Positions 37,326-49,302 of a stretch of 64,000 nucleotides of DNA are shown piece by piece (position 1 is the first letter of the stretch; each line of letters starts with the position of its first letter). This DNA comes from Straminergon stramineum (taxonomy: Eukaryota > Streptophyta > Bryopsida > Hypnales > Calliergonaceae). The position numbers were made by a program, and so were the translations under genes. The DNA lies in assembly GCA_963920665.1 (NCBI GenBank), contig OY987269.1, forward strand, positions 23,252,501 through 23,316,500, read 5' to 3'. Under the pieces are notes generated by a model. It had not been told where the DNA came from, searched no databases, and saw only the letters and a program-made list of their open reading frames with translations.

Positions 37326-37983
37326 TTAACCCCTAAATACCCAAAGCCTTTTTCCATGAGCCTATTGGAATTTTCTTGAAATTAAACAAAAGCAAAACAT
37401 TTTGAGAAGCTCCATCAATTTTTAAAAATTTTAACCCTACAAATTCAAACTAGATATGTTGGTGATCACATGAAAAAAGAAAACACAACAATATCACTTA
37501 TGGACTGAAAGATCATAATATTTGATCATGAGGGTGTTAAAACTATGAAAGTGATTTTGGAAGTCTTTTCATGCTCTTTTCACATGTCGAATCTAAAAAA
37601 TTTGTCACCTGAAAAATATGAGGATATAGGGCATAACATGCACAATCCCAATCAATTTATGGCTTTTGAAAATCTATTCTACAATTTTTTTAAATGAATT
37701 TCTAATATGATTTTTTCTTCAAGATCTAGTGTATTTGAGGCTCATTTCCAAGAGCCCTCAACATTAGAAAATCAATATTTGCAGTGGGCACCCTTGCAGA
37801 AAATCTTGAATAGAAAAATCATTATCATGAATTTTTTAAATGATATTTTTGATGCTAAAACTAAACTTCAAAAAATAATTTAAAAAAAATATGAAATACT
37901 AAAAATAGTAAATGGTTAGGTTTTATTGAACTTCGAAGTATTATGGACACTAGAATTTGGTGCCTTGGGCATTTAGGGATTAA
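37326..37983. mobile_element. TTAA-flanked piggyBac-like element, 650 bp
   Basis: TTAA lies at 37326-37329 and 37980-37983. The left end reads CCCCTAAATACCCAAAGCC and the right end, inverted, TCCCTAAATGCCCAAGGCA, matching at 15 of 19 positions. The first nine bases resemble those of the element at 17433. There is no coding capacity. It is probably an older, decayed member of the same group. Confidence 0.6.
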
Positions 37984-39451
37984 TGAATGGTTTGGGTCTT
38001 TTTCAAGGTGCTTCATATATGCATCTATTGAACACTTTGAAGTTTCCTCTAGTCTTGATTTTGAAAATTCACGAAAAATACAAAAACAAAATATTGTTTT
38101 AAAGATTTATTTTTGAATATTAATGATTTTCATTTGTCTATAGGGCAATAATAACACCTAATTGTGATTTTGACTCCATCGATATACACCATCTTAAATG
38201 AATAGAAATCAATATTTCTATCTTATTGAAGTTTTTTGTGTGAAAGGGTCTAAAGTGTTAATCCCCTCAAAGGCTTTGACTCATGTAAAGAAAAGACTAG
38301 AAAATGTATAGCTTTTCTTTTATCCTTGTGCAACCACTCCAACCATCCCTTGCCACTTGCTACTTGTTGATACTAAAGGATGGTCATTCTCTAGTATTAT
38401 GAAAGGCCATCTAGATGTATGTTGGATGTTTGTACATGTAGTGCCATAATAATATTTTACTTGGCCATTTTCAAGTACATTATGATGTTGGAAAAAGATA
38501 CTAGAATATTTTATGAAATAAGCTTACTTTCCATTCTTGAATGGAAGAAATTGCCAAAAGTCCCCCAATTTTTTTCAAACCAAGATCATATTGCTACATT
38601 GGAATGAATGTCTATACATTGCATGATTAACTAATGTTTTATCCCAAATCATCACATGTATGGTAATGAGAAATGGTGCAAGGAATGTTCTTTTATGGCT
38701 ACTAGTAGGTATTAGAAGAGGTGAAGAAGCTCAAGTGTGTTAGATTGAAGGTTTAAAAGTTGTATGTTGAAGTGGAAGGGATTGTTGATCACTTGCATAT
38801 GAAAATCTTTTGTTGCTTGATTGCTCTAAAGAATAATTTTGAGCATTTGTCATATGGGTGTTTTCAAACTACAACATAGTGAAAATGTTATCACTTTTTC
38901 CAATTTTTAACTTTTATGATTTTTAGACTTTGTCACCAATATAAATAACTATGTTTTTTAAGAACTTAGCATGGCCATATATACATTCTTTAGATAAAAA
39001 TTATATGTGTCTTACTTTAAGATTTTATTCTTCATCATCTAATTACAAGTTTGGCATTTCGCACATATTGAGGCAATAAATGTACTAAATTTGCAATGAA
39101 AAAACAATAATCTTAATCCATATAATTTTGGGGTTTAGGATGAATTTGTTGAATTTAACAAGACTATGCAAAGACATCGTTGTTGATTCCTCAAAGTGAA
39201 AAAGAAAAAGAAAATTAATATATAAAATTGGGACCTCATTTACATTGATTAATTTGAAATTTTGAACTTTTTTGGATGCTTCTAATATTTAGAAGAATTA
39301 TTGATGATGTAGCCCTCCTATTATTTTACATTTTTTTTCAATTGCGACATTTACCCATTGTAGCTTGAAAATGCCTATATAGAAAATAGATTTCCTTACA
39401 AATGGTTGAAAGGGTAGAGGATTTGGGGTTGGTGACTAAATCCTAACCGTG
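37984..39451. other. AT-rich intergenic DNA, possible retroelement trace
   Basis: No gene is supported. A short conceptual stretch near 38760-38870 plus has a faint resemblance to a Ty1/copia gag segment, but it is interrupted by stops and too short to call. Confidence 0.4.
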
Positions 39452-40190
39452 AAGCGGGTGATTGCAAGAAACACCTGTCCTATTTGTTGTGTTTTTCATA
39501 GTACTCATGATTTTTTGGGGAGTACTTTAAAATTAGAAAATTATTATTTTTAAAATTTTAAAAAGACAAATAATGTATATACCTTTAACATGAAGGTACC
39601 CATAGAAGGAATTGCATAGAAAAATTCTCTAAATAGAAGAACTAGAAACGTTTCAAATCTTAAGAAAATACGTACCTTGATGTTTTAATTAGGGAAAAAT
39701 AGGAAAAATAAAAAATACGCAAAATAAAAACTAGCCATTTGTAACAACTCTGTGGAGATGGCCACTCACCAAAAGAACCACCAAAATAATATTTTATATA
39801 TTTCAAAATGAAAGCAAAAAGAAGCTCACTTTGTAGACTTCCACACCACATAAAATTACTTATTTTTAAAATTCCTTTTGCCATTAGCTATAAGTCTACT
39901 AGAAGACCATATCCTCAAAATTTCAGCTCAAAATTTGTTTATTTGGGTTCTAAATAGTACTAAAAACCTCCCAATTGGCAAGTGTGACATTGAATCGGGC
40001 TCTATTTTTGGATAGTATATTATTTTTGAAAATTACGAAAAAACTAGGCAAGGTCTATAATAGTCATGAGTAACTTTTCTATAAATCTTAAGTCATTTGC
40101 GGTCAAAAAACAAAAGTTATAGCCAAAAATCATATCAATATGCAATGTGTGACGCAAAATAGGACAGGTGTTTCTTGAAATCACCCAAGC
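39452..40190. mobile_element. Inverted-repeat element, 731 bp, possible TSD AAGC
   Basis: The left end (39456) reads GGGTGATTGCAAGAAACACC then TGTCCTATTT. The right end (40186), inverted, reads GGGTGATTTCAAGAAACACC then TGTCCTATTT: one mismatch in 30 bases. AAGC directly precedes the left end and directly follows the right end, so a 4-bp duplication is possible. A single related end, GGTGATTGCAAGAAATACTT, lies at about 47762 without a visible partner. No transposase frame; superfamily not assigned. Confidence 0.7.
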
Positions 40191-43180
40191 CCCTTATGGT
40201 ATTCTAAAACTTTCCATTAATTTGAAACAAGGGCAAATTTCCATTGAATCTTATTTATAGCTTATGATGCAATTACAAAGTTTTATGGGTGTTATAAGCT
40301 TTGAAAAGAATCATGAGAGGATGAAAGCAACATATGGTGGATAATGAGTGAAAATCTTATGAGCTCATACTAATTGAGCATAAACTTTTGATTTCATGAA
40401 ATTTTTTCTTGAAGAATGTCTCTCGTATCTTGTTCCATTCAATCTTGCATGTTCTACACAACTCTATTATAACATGAAGTCCATATCTTCTTACTAAAAA
40501 TTCAGTGTACTAGGCTTTTAAACCTATTGTGTGCAATAGGTGAAATTTTTTCCAATCGATTCTGCAAGGAGAGTCATCCAATTGAAATCAATCAGTACAT
40601 CGTAGTATGACTTGAGTTGGTAGTATTTAACAAATTCAAATGGATTTTCAACAAAGTATAGTTGTAAGAACATTATTCTAGACAATGTTAACATATTATA
40701 TAAGAGTGTAATACCTATTGTCAAGCCTACTATTGGAAAGGGATAATATCAATGTAAACTATCCATGATCGTGCTTGTGCTCATTGATTTCGGCACTTGC
40801 CTGCACTTTACCATCCTCAATTTAAAATCTTATGCAATACCATCACTTATATATGAGACAAAGCCAATGAAGGGATATAATTTGACATTAAAACTTTCTA
40901 TTGCATTCTGTACTAGAGTCAATTCCAAGGTTGATGATTACTTGGATTGCTTTAGTTTAAACTAATTATTTGTGCATGCACTTGATAGCAATGGGGACAA
41001 TTATGATTCTAGGATTTAAAACTCTCTACTGCTCCCATCACCTCTACTAAGTGATGGGAGCTACAAACTGCAAGTCTTTCCTTCAAGACACCATTTTCTA
41101 GGTCATAATTTTCAATGTTGATAATCTTGTTGATTTGCTATAATATTTGTAAGAATTGTATTCCCTCCATCCCAAAATGATCTTCCAGTTCTTTATTTAA
41201 GTTTCTTTTGTCCCCAAATGATCTTTGGGTTGCTCTAAAACAATCATAATTTTTGTTCTTTAGATTCAGGGAATGGATAACAACATCCTTGAAATACTTA
41301 GAAACGGGTTGAAATGACATGATTTTCAGCCTTAATTCCAAACACTCTATTCGACCTAAAGACCATTTTGGGACGTAGGGAAAAACAATTAGCATTAGCA
41401 TTTGAAATTGTACCAAACATGATTCCATATTATATCTTTCGGCATTTTAATCACTCATCAAAACTATTTGCTCACATTTACAATCTTCCATATTTTTAAT
41501 AAGCATCTTTTTGTCCTATAAGGAAGAATAAGTGGCATAATCCTTGGCATAGGCTTTTAAAAGTTTACCTCTTACAAATGTTGTTGCACAAATTGCAATT
41601 TCTAGATGGAATGAATTGCTTAGACACGTTGTTGTCCCCAAGTTTAGTCACGCAAAGATATAGATAGGTTCACCAAAGTATGCAATCACTAATGTGAAAA
41701 ACGACCAAGGATCCTAAAAGAATAAATCATTAATTTAGTAGTGAATCCTTCTTTTAGAGACTCAAAAATCTTATCTTTAGAATTGTTTCTTAACCTTAGT
41801 TGTATTAGAGATATAAAATAATTCTACAAAGGGATTTGGAGTGAGCGAAGCAAAGATACAATTGTTGGTATTGTACCAAATGGGATACAATGTAACATTC
41901 AAAATATTCCACACCCAATAATACATCAATAGCTAAGTAGATAGGTAGAGGTTCAATATGATGAGTAGGGTGCTTGAAGGAAAGGTAGTGGACATGAAGG
42001 CTACCAAATGTTATGAATAGGATGTATTGAGAGGAATGAGAGCATTTAATTATACAAAGGAAAATTGGCATTGAAACTTAATAGAACACTAAAAACATTA
42101 CATTTTAAAAATTTCAAAACAAACAAAATAAAAATCCCCATAGATCATGCACCAATAGAGGTTAATAGAAACTTTCAAGTAAATAGATTTTTTTGATGCT
42201 TGTAACTTTTAGAGAATAGAAAGAACATTCAAAATATATTTAACAAAATTTGGTCTTTTTTCCAATGCCAAGGGGCTTTGGATTGACTAATTAAATCCTA
42301 GGGGAAAAGGTCTATAATCTATGGGTTAATGCAAAGAAAGTACATTTTGAACAAATAGACAAGATGGAGATTATACTTCTTTTAATAAGTAAAAATTTCT
42401 ATTTGTATAATTCTAATTGATTACCTAAATTATCAATTTTGAACTCCAAATTTTGGGGGACTAAAAATAGTACTCACTTCCAAAATCAAAAATAGTCAAA
42501 TAGTTATTCAATTGGATCTCTTTATGAATTTTAGTATATTGTTTTGAAAAAATATTCTTCATCATATAGATTAGTCCAATGTATTATAGATATAAATTTC
42601 AAGTTTCATAGAAATATAATGCAAAAGCCCAAAACTAGGATTAAAAAGCCATCTTCCTTAAAGATTGGGAACAAAAAGAAGGCCAAATGTTTTCAAAACC
42701 ACCTTCTTTAATAGAAAATTGTTAGAAAAGAAAAGATAGAATTAATTAACTTACCATTCGTAGATCGAATCAAAAGGTTGTGGAAATTAATGGCTTTGAA
42801 AAAATTGCCCCATGCTAGTAATTGCATGATTGCATGGTTCAAAAACAACAATTGTTGACTCTTTAAAAGGTTTTGGTCATTTCCTATTGTTGACTCTTTA
42901 GAAAGTTTTGGTCATTTCCTGTGTAAAAAGTTCAATAATTTTTTATAAAATTTATGCAATTCATAAAATTCAAAAATTCCAATTTTTTTTATATCTTTAT
43001 TGTATAGTTGTTTTTTATTGTTTTGAAAATTGGTTACCATTTTGTTCCAAAAATATGAACAAATAAATAATATGCATATATTATAACACCTTTATTGAGT
43101 TATAAATTTATATGTTCACTTATATATAGCAAAAGTTGTAGAAATGTTATAATTATAATTGTTCAAATTACCTCGTGCTA
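40191..43180. other. AT-rich intergenic DNA with a short hairpin
   Basis: No gene is supported. A perfect 11-bp hairpin, GCTCCCATCAC and GTGATGGGAGC with a 9-base loop, lies at 41031-41061 in otherwise AT-rich DNA. The stretch from 42921 to 43180 is the 3' flank of the long minus-strand frame. Confidence 0.45.
42851..42920. repeat. Two tandem copies of a 35-bp unit
   Basis: ATTGTTGACTCTTTA-AAAG then TTTTGGTCATTTCCT occurs twice in a row (42851-42885 and 42886-42920) with only a few differences. The near identity suggests a recent duplication. Confidence 0.85.
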
Positions 43181-46100
43181 CTATAATCTCTCACTAGAGC
43201 ATGTTGCACAACAACAACCTCGATGAGGACCATTGAAAATTAATCTTGATTGAGAAATTTGAGTCATGAAAGAACTAGACTTTGATGGCCTTGTATTAGA
43301 TAGCAAGATTGGATGAGTACCCCATGGAGCTTGTTGTAGCTGATTCCTTTGAGATTGATTTATGATTGATTGTTTTGATTGTTGTAAGAAATTCCGCTTT
43401 GGAGATGCACATGGTGAATAGTGCTGATATGGAAATCGTTGGTGTCTAAGGGAACATCTTTTATGTGAATTGAACCTTGCTTTTGAATGTTGGGAATGAG
43501 ACCTCAAATAATTATTAAAAGATTTGAGTAGAGTTCTTGGGCTTGGATGATGTTCTTTGATATATAGTTGGGCTTTGCACTTGGATTGTGTTGATTTGGA
43601 GGATTCACCATATGAGTTTGATATGTCATGAATTCCTTGAAAATATGACTTCCTTGTCATTGGAGATATAGATTTTGGGCATGATAGTTTTGAATTGTTG
43701 GAATTGTAGAAGGGCAACCTACAATTTCCTCCACTTGTAGATGTAGAGCTCAATGAATATGGAATTGGTGTCTTGGTAGGACAATATTGAAATGGACAAA
43801 TGCACATACCACAACAACATGAATAAATTTTTGCGCAATATGCACATTTGGTCCTAAAATAGTTTTGAGAATGTGTGTTCTTGTACATTCCACAACAACA
43901 ATGAATGAACATTTCCTCTTGATTAATAGCACCTTTAGATCTTTGAAGTGGTGTGCTCCATTTGCTGACATTACGCTTTAGCAAATGTTTGGAGTTTGGA
44001 GATTTTGAAATGGCTTGTAAAGGGCTGTATTGGTATCCTTCCTTGGACTCTTTAGTTGAAATATTTTCTTGTGAGCTATGTAATGATGACTTTTCTATTG
44101 CACCAATACATGTGTTAGTATAGTTTAGAGTTCCACTTTGAAGCACCTTAGGTACATTGGTATCTTCATTGTTTGTAGAAGTGAAAGCTGGAGTTGTATT
44201 TGGCCTATTCCTTAATTCCATTTCCACCCCATTTGTACTAGAATCAACCATAATGGACTTATTGACAATAGGAGAGGTGCCCCTTTCTATTGTTCTCATG
44301 CATAAATCATTCTTTAGTTTCTGCTCTATTGTTGTTGTCAAGCTTGATGATATCTTTTTTTTGCAATCTCTTAATCTTTTACTTGAGGAAATGCAATTTC
44401 TTGGTGTAGAGAATTCTTGACTCTGATCTTGTTTCGAATGTGTTGTACTTCCACTTGATGATGACGAGGGAAAATTTGGTTTCAATGTTGTTGAAACAAT
44501 GGATAGCAAATCTGTTGATGAGTATTCTTGTTGTTGATCTATTGTTTGTAGGCCTAGTGGAGGTTCTTGATTATGATTTGTTCCTATGCTAGGAGAAAAA
44601 TCTTTGAAGGAAAACTCTAATTTCAATACTGATCTTGCGCATGAGTATGAGTCTTTTTTCAAAGTTTCATTTAAACCTTGTTTATGATCTTCTAGTCTCA
44701 TCTTCGAAGGTAATTTTTTTTTCAAAATTTGCTTGACATCATTGAAAAATTGTGTGATGTTGGCATTGTCTACAATTTCATATTGGGTTATAGAAGTCAT
44801 TGATTGAGGGGAATTGCACTGCACTTCAATTGGAGTAGCATAATGAAACTGATTATCCTTTTTTGTGGTGTTAATTTTTTGGCAAGTGCATTCCAAACAT
44901 CTCGGACTCGGTGCCAAATGGGGAAGTGTCTTTGGTAATAAAGATTGAAATGTTGGATATAAATTCATTGGGTAAAGAGCCCTACTAATAGCCTCATATA
45001 AAGATGGGCTCACAAGTCTTCTATCGCATGATTGGTCTACATTGATACACTCTACATCTGTAGATGTCACCCCTTGTGAACTACAACTACATTGCAAATG
45101 TTTTTCTATGGTCATTGACTCTGTAGCAAGTGATGATTGGTTTTTAAGAGAAGGTGAAGATAATTTGGTACAAGGTGGCTCTAGTATTTCTGTAAACTTT
45201 GAAGAGTGATAGGTAGAAGGATTTGATAGGAGGTTTGGTATGAAATTTTGTTTTTGTAGAGAATAAGTTGAAAGACTAAGAGATGGATCAAGATGGCTTA
45301 GAAACATAGGTGGACTAGGTCCTGATTTTTGAGATTGAAGCACTTTTGGTCTTTCTCTAGGACTGTATTGACAACTTGAGTTCTTCAAGTCTTTTATGCT
45401 TGAAATTCGTGAAATTTGGAAGCTATTTTTTATGTATGGATGTACTGGAGCAACTAATTTTTGTTGTGGTGCCTTTGGAAGTGGTGTCTCTATGTTATAA
45501 GGAGATTGAGAGTAGTTGAAAGATTTGGGATTTGGCTTTTGAGGGATACATTCTTCACATTGGGATAGAGATGGAGGCAATTTAGGACTTATAGGAATTT
45601 GATTGAGTTTTCTACAAATAGTAGAGACAATAGGATTTTTGTCATCATTAGGAAGAAGTGCTTTTGCTGAAGACAACAAATAATTTGGAGAACTTGGAAG
45701 ACAATTAGATGGATATGGAAGGCAAATGTAAATCCGTTGAACTTGTTTATGTGATGAAAAGGATTTATGGCTAGGTTTTGGATCATTGTTAGTGCATGAT
45801 TTTTCAATTACATCTACAAGTTTAGGTGTAATATCACACTTTGCACCCATTCCTCCAGAAACTTGAGCAGGCAATGCAAGAGGTTTAGAAATTGGTGGGA
45901 GACAACATGAATCCTCTTGAGGAAGTAAAGTAAGACTTTTTGTGTTTTTCAAAGATGAGAAAGAAAGATTCTCTTTATTTGGGAATGCACAAAGTTTAGG
46001 AGATGGAGTGAAACTACAAATATTTGTTGAAGTAGGCAATGCAAAAAGTTTGGAAGATTGTGGAAAGCAACAAATGTCAATTGGAGGAGAAAATGGTCGA

Positions 46101-46906
46101 GTTTTAGGAGATGACAAACAATGACAAGCATCTATTGGATTAGATATATGACAATGCTCAGGAGAGTCTTGAGAATGAAAAGGGTCTATTGGATTAGATG
46201 ATGGAGAGTATTTAAGAGAGGGTTCAAAAAAACAAAGTTTTTGCTCTTGGATGAAGGTTTGAAAGCATGGTTTTGATTTTGGAGTTTGTTCATCCAAATT
46301 TAAACAAGGTTGCAATTGTGAACTTTTATATTGCGTACATCTACAATAGCATCTTTGCATTGGAGGTTGGAAAGCAGGTGGTGTAAGACATCTTGACGAC
46401 AAAGGCATATAACAATAATTACATGCTGAACTCAAGGGACAAGAGTGAGGCAAGTAAACATCATCATTCTCTACAACAGTTTTATATCCAATTGGTAAAT
46501 GACTTTCTTTACAATTTGAGTATAAATCTTTGTATTGTTTGTGTATTCCAAGTACACAAGATTCAACTGGTTTTTGAGGACATTGGGTGATAGGAGGACA
46601 TATATCGACTGAAGGGTATGGACATTGGCATTTACATTTGTGACAACTATTTTGTATAAAATTTAAAGGGCTAGGAAGATTAGGAAAAGTATAAGAACCA
46701 GTATCCGCATGGAGATTGCAAGTTCCACCTCCACCTCCACCTTTTAAATTTCTTGTAGGTTTTTCATGTTTGGAGATTACCAAACTTTGCATATTAAAAT
46801 CACATGAGATGCTTTGTAAGCCATTATAAAATAAACCTTGATTCTTGATTTGACATATGTGATCTTCTTCAATAGTTTTTCTATCTAGCAACTTAATTTC
46901 CTCCAT
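43181..46906 (-). CDS. Hypothetical 1,241-aa Ser/Pro/Cys-rich protein
   Basis: One uninterrupted frame, far longer than chance allows in DNA this AT-rich, where other frames rarely exceed 100 codons. The start at 46906 (MEEIKLLDRKT) is the first ATG of the frame. I recognise no family. Visible features: a GGGGGG run near residue 57; Cys clusters near 87-118 (CHKCKCQCPYP), 155-195 (CNYCYMP, CYCRC) and 1000-1045 (CCCGM twice, CAYCAKIYSCCCGMCICPF), and at the C-terminus (GCCCATC). Degenerate repeats of about 20-25 residues near 235-345 are built on SP-x-IDxC and SPK-x-AFP. The C-terminal third is basic and Gln/Ser/Arg-rich. There is no signal peptide, membrane segment or transposon domain. Composition suggests a disordered, possibly disulphide-linked or metal-binding structural protein; that is inference. 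It lies alone, 9 kb or more from any conserved gene. Confidence 0.6.
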   Translation of the reverse strand: MEEIKLLDRKTIEEDHICQIKNQGLFYNGLQSISCDFNMQSLVISKHEKPTRNLKGGGGGGTCNLHADTGSYTFPNLPSPLNFIQNSCHKCKCQCPYPSVDICPPITQCPQKPVESCVLGIHKQYKDLYSNCKESHLPIGYKTVVENDDVYLPHSCPLSSACNYCYMPLSSRCLTPPAFQPPMQRCYCRCTQYKSSQLQPCLNLDEQTPKSKPCFQTFIQEQKLCFFEPSLKYSPSSNPIDPFHSQDSPEHCHISNPIDACHCLSSPKTRPFSPPIDICCFPQSSKLFALPTSTNICSFTPSPKLCAFPNKENLSFSSLKNTKSLTLLPQEDSCCLPPISKPLALPAQVSGGMGAKCDITPKLVDVIEKSCTNNDPKPSHKSFSSHKQVQRIYICLPYPSNCLPSSPNYLLSSAKALLPNDDKNPIVSTICRKLNQIPISPKLPPSLSQCEECIPQKPNPKSFNYSQSPYNIETPLPKAPQQKLVAPVHPYIKNSFQISRISSIKDLKNSSCQYSPRERPKVLQSQKSGPSPPMFLSHLDPSLSLSTYSLQKQNFIPNLLSNPSTYHSSKFTEILEPPCTKLSSPSLKNQSSLATESMTIEKHLQCSCSSQGVTSTDVECINVDQSCDRRLVSPSLYEAISRALYPMNLYPTFQSLLPKTLPHLAPSPRCLECTCQKINTTKKDNQFHYATPIEVQCNSPQSMTSITQYEIVDNANITQFFNDVKQILKKKLPSKMRLEDHKQGLNETLKKDSYSCARSVLKLEFSFKDFSPSIGTNHNQEPPLGLQTIDQQQEYSSTDLLSIVSTTLKPNFPSSSSSGSTTHSKQDQSQEFSTPRNCISSSKRLRDCKKKISSSLTTTIEQKLKNDLCMRTIERGTSPIVNKSIMVDSSTNGVEMELRNRPNTTPAFTSTNNEDTNVPKVLQSGTLNYTNTCIGAIEKSSLHSSQENISTKESKEGYQYSPLQAISKSPNSKHLLKRNVSKWSTPLQRSKGAINQEEMFIHCCCGMYKNTHSQNYFRTKCAYCAKIYSCCCGMCICPFQYCPTKTPIPYSLSSTSTSGGNCRLPFYNSNNSKLSCPKSISPMTRKSYFQGIHDISNSYGESSKSTQSKCKAQLYIKEHHPSPRTLLKSFNNYLRSHSQHSKARFNSHKRCSLRHQRFPYQHYSPCASPKRNFLQQSKQSIINQSQRNQLQQAPWGTHPILLSNTRPSKSSSFMTQISQSRLIFNGPHRGCCCATCSSERL

Positions 46907-48456
46907 AAGATTTACATATTGTTGCCAAACAATTCTCTTTGATCATTAATTGACAATATTATAAAAACTGCAATAAAAAATTTGGTATTGAAGATTTTAG
47001 CATCAACTAAATTCTTGAAAGTGATTCAATGGTCTCTTTATAGAAGTTCAAACTTAAGAAACTTCACTTCCAAAAAGTGAAAAATTCTTCCCAAAAATGC
47101 ATTAGTTGAGTTATGTCAAAATTTTCTATTCATGTAGCTTGAATAGTACATAATAAAATTAGAATTATCACTTTTGTATTGTAGTTTGTGATGAAACCAT
47201 ACAAAAAAATGCAAAACAATAAATGAATAAATTTTTTTTTTGCATTTTGTATGGTTTCTCATTGATGTGAATTCAAAATACCTTCAATGACTATTAAAAC
47301 AATGTCACTAAATCATTTTTTTTTTCAAATTTTTTTTCTTCAATACTAAGAGTTGAATCACAATTTATGGAGTAATTAGAAGAGTATTGATTAGTAACAA
47401 CTCCATCATTTAAAGTTAGGAATCATATATTGAAATTCATTAATAAAAGAAACTAAGAATTTTGATTATTTCCTTGAGAAAAATGCTTTGATAATGCCAA
47501 TGCCATGTTTCATTTTCCAAAAGAATATACACATTATAAATTATATTATTTGCAATTACATTGCATTAGTGCCTACATTGAGATTGTTCAAATGCACCAA
47601 AAACCCTAGTAAGGTTCTACGTCTAAGGTTTTTCTAAGATTCCTATGGAAGCATCAATGCTATTTGTAGAAGTAATGAAAAGACATAGACTTGAAGTGAC
47701 ACTATCCATTCAAGAGCTCCTCAAAACCAAATGGAATATTTTTCGGACCAATGAGTTCTAAGGTGATTGCAAGAAATACTTGTCTAATCTTAGTCCCCAA
47801 ATTCCAAGAGAAGTGATAATTTTTTCCATAATTCAGCTGTCATGCTTCTAAAAGACTTAGGTTTTTTAATTAAGGTACATGAGACTATTCTATATAGCGT
47901 AAATATTCAAAATTGTGAAGATTAATAAGTTGCAACCTAGAATGATAATTTAGCATTGATTTAGGCTTCTATACCAAATTTGAAAAATACGATCCAAAGA
48001 TCATATCCATATGGCTCGATGTACTACTAGACTAAAAAATATTTTCCAACAAATTTGAAATAAGATTTAAAATTCACTACAAATTTGATTTTTGTAATTT
48101 GTATAAGATTATTTCCTTCTAAAATTGACAATTTTAAAATATGCTAACGGTAATATTTTTTAAAAATCAAATTTATTTATTTATTTAAGCCATTATGAAG
48201 GAATATTTTTGAAATTGAAAAAATAAATTTTTGAGGTGGAATATATTGAACTTCTTAAACTATTGAGTATTTAGTATGAATAATTTTTAAAAAATTTGTA
48301 CCATACAAATGTCAAAGAACTATTACAAAAATCTAAAAACATTTAAAAGGGTGAACAAATCTAATTTTAGTGATCTTAGGATATATTGGCAAGAGCTTTT
48401 CTATTAAACTAGTAAAAAAGTGAAATATCTATTTTATGTACTCTTACGTTGAAACA
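46907..48456. other. AT-rich DNA upstream of the long frame
   Basis: A TATAATA-like motif on the minus strand lies near 46955, about 50 bases upstream of the frame's ATG; in DNA this AT-rich it has little weight. No other gene is seen. Confidence 0.35.
47193..47258. repeat. Short palindromic hairpin
   Basis: GAAACCATACAAAAAAATGC and the inverse GCATTTTGTATGGTTTC enclose a short AT-rich spacer; the arms differ by an A-run length change. It could be a minimal MITE or a fold-back remnant. Confidence 0.65.
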
Positions 48457-48978
48457 TAAGGTAAACCAGCCCATGATAGGCAAAATGGTTGGTTTGCTAT
48501 GTTCACATTTTTGAAATTAAAAAAAAAATTCCATATAAAGATAAACATGAGAAATGTAGAGAGAAATTGAAATTATATTTTTTTGACAAATTATCAATTT
48601 GTTATGATTTTTCGAAGTGTACAACCCAATTAGCCCAACAAAGTCTGTAGACTACCCCAAATCAGCGAAAAGGGTTTGCATAATGGTCATCTTACCTCCT
48701 AAAGCAGTCATAACATTTTCTAACATGGCCATGACATAAAGGAATAAAAAAATAACTTTTTATGACCAATGACATTAGAATGGTGTAAGAGCCCTATGAC
48801 AATCACTAATAACTCCATGACCATCTCCCAAGACAAGATTATGGCCACAAATTAGTTTAATGCAGTCAGAATCTCATTTCTTAAAAAAAATCTGCCATGG
48901 GTTGATGTAAGACTCTAATGGATGGTTTTCTAGATGACTGCATTAGGTAGTTTGCTTGTCATGGGTTGATTTACCTTA
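48457..48978. mobile_element. TA-flanked inverted-repeat element, 518 bp
   Basis: TA then AGGTAAACCAGCCCATGATA on the left (48457), and the inverse AGGTAAATCAACCCATGACA next to TA on the right (48978). The interior (GACAAATTATCAATTTG, GTAGACTACC, CCTAAAGCAGTC) matches 13600-13770. This is the simpler of the two copies in the window. No transposase frame. Confidence 0.7.
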
Positions 48979-49302
48979 CTTCTTTTTAGAATTTTTTTTC
49001 TTAAGAATAAGGTAAGAGTCATTCAAATGAAAAAAAAATTTAGAATATTTTATAATATTTATAATATTTTTTCTAAAAATAAAAACATCAAGGACTTCTC
49101 TCTCATGAATTTCATAAAACTTATTCTAGTGACAACTTTTAATTGATGAATTAGTTTGGCCAATTTTTTAATTGACCATTAGGATTTCTTGATCAACATA
49201 TTTAAGGTTTGCTTTGAGGCACCATGACTAAAATGAAATGAAGCCATGATAGAAATTGTAGAGTGAAGGAAATTATAGAAACTTGTAGGACAAATTTGGA
49301 AT

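Noticed and set aside
38419..38870. Faint Ty1/copia gag-like peptide
   Set aside because: Only a short, stop-interrupted stretch resembles gag; no LTRs, primer-binding site or pol motifs were found nearby.
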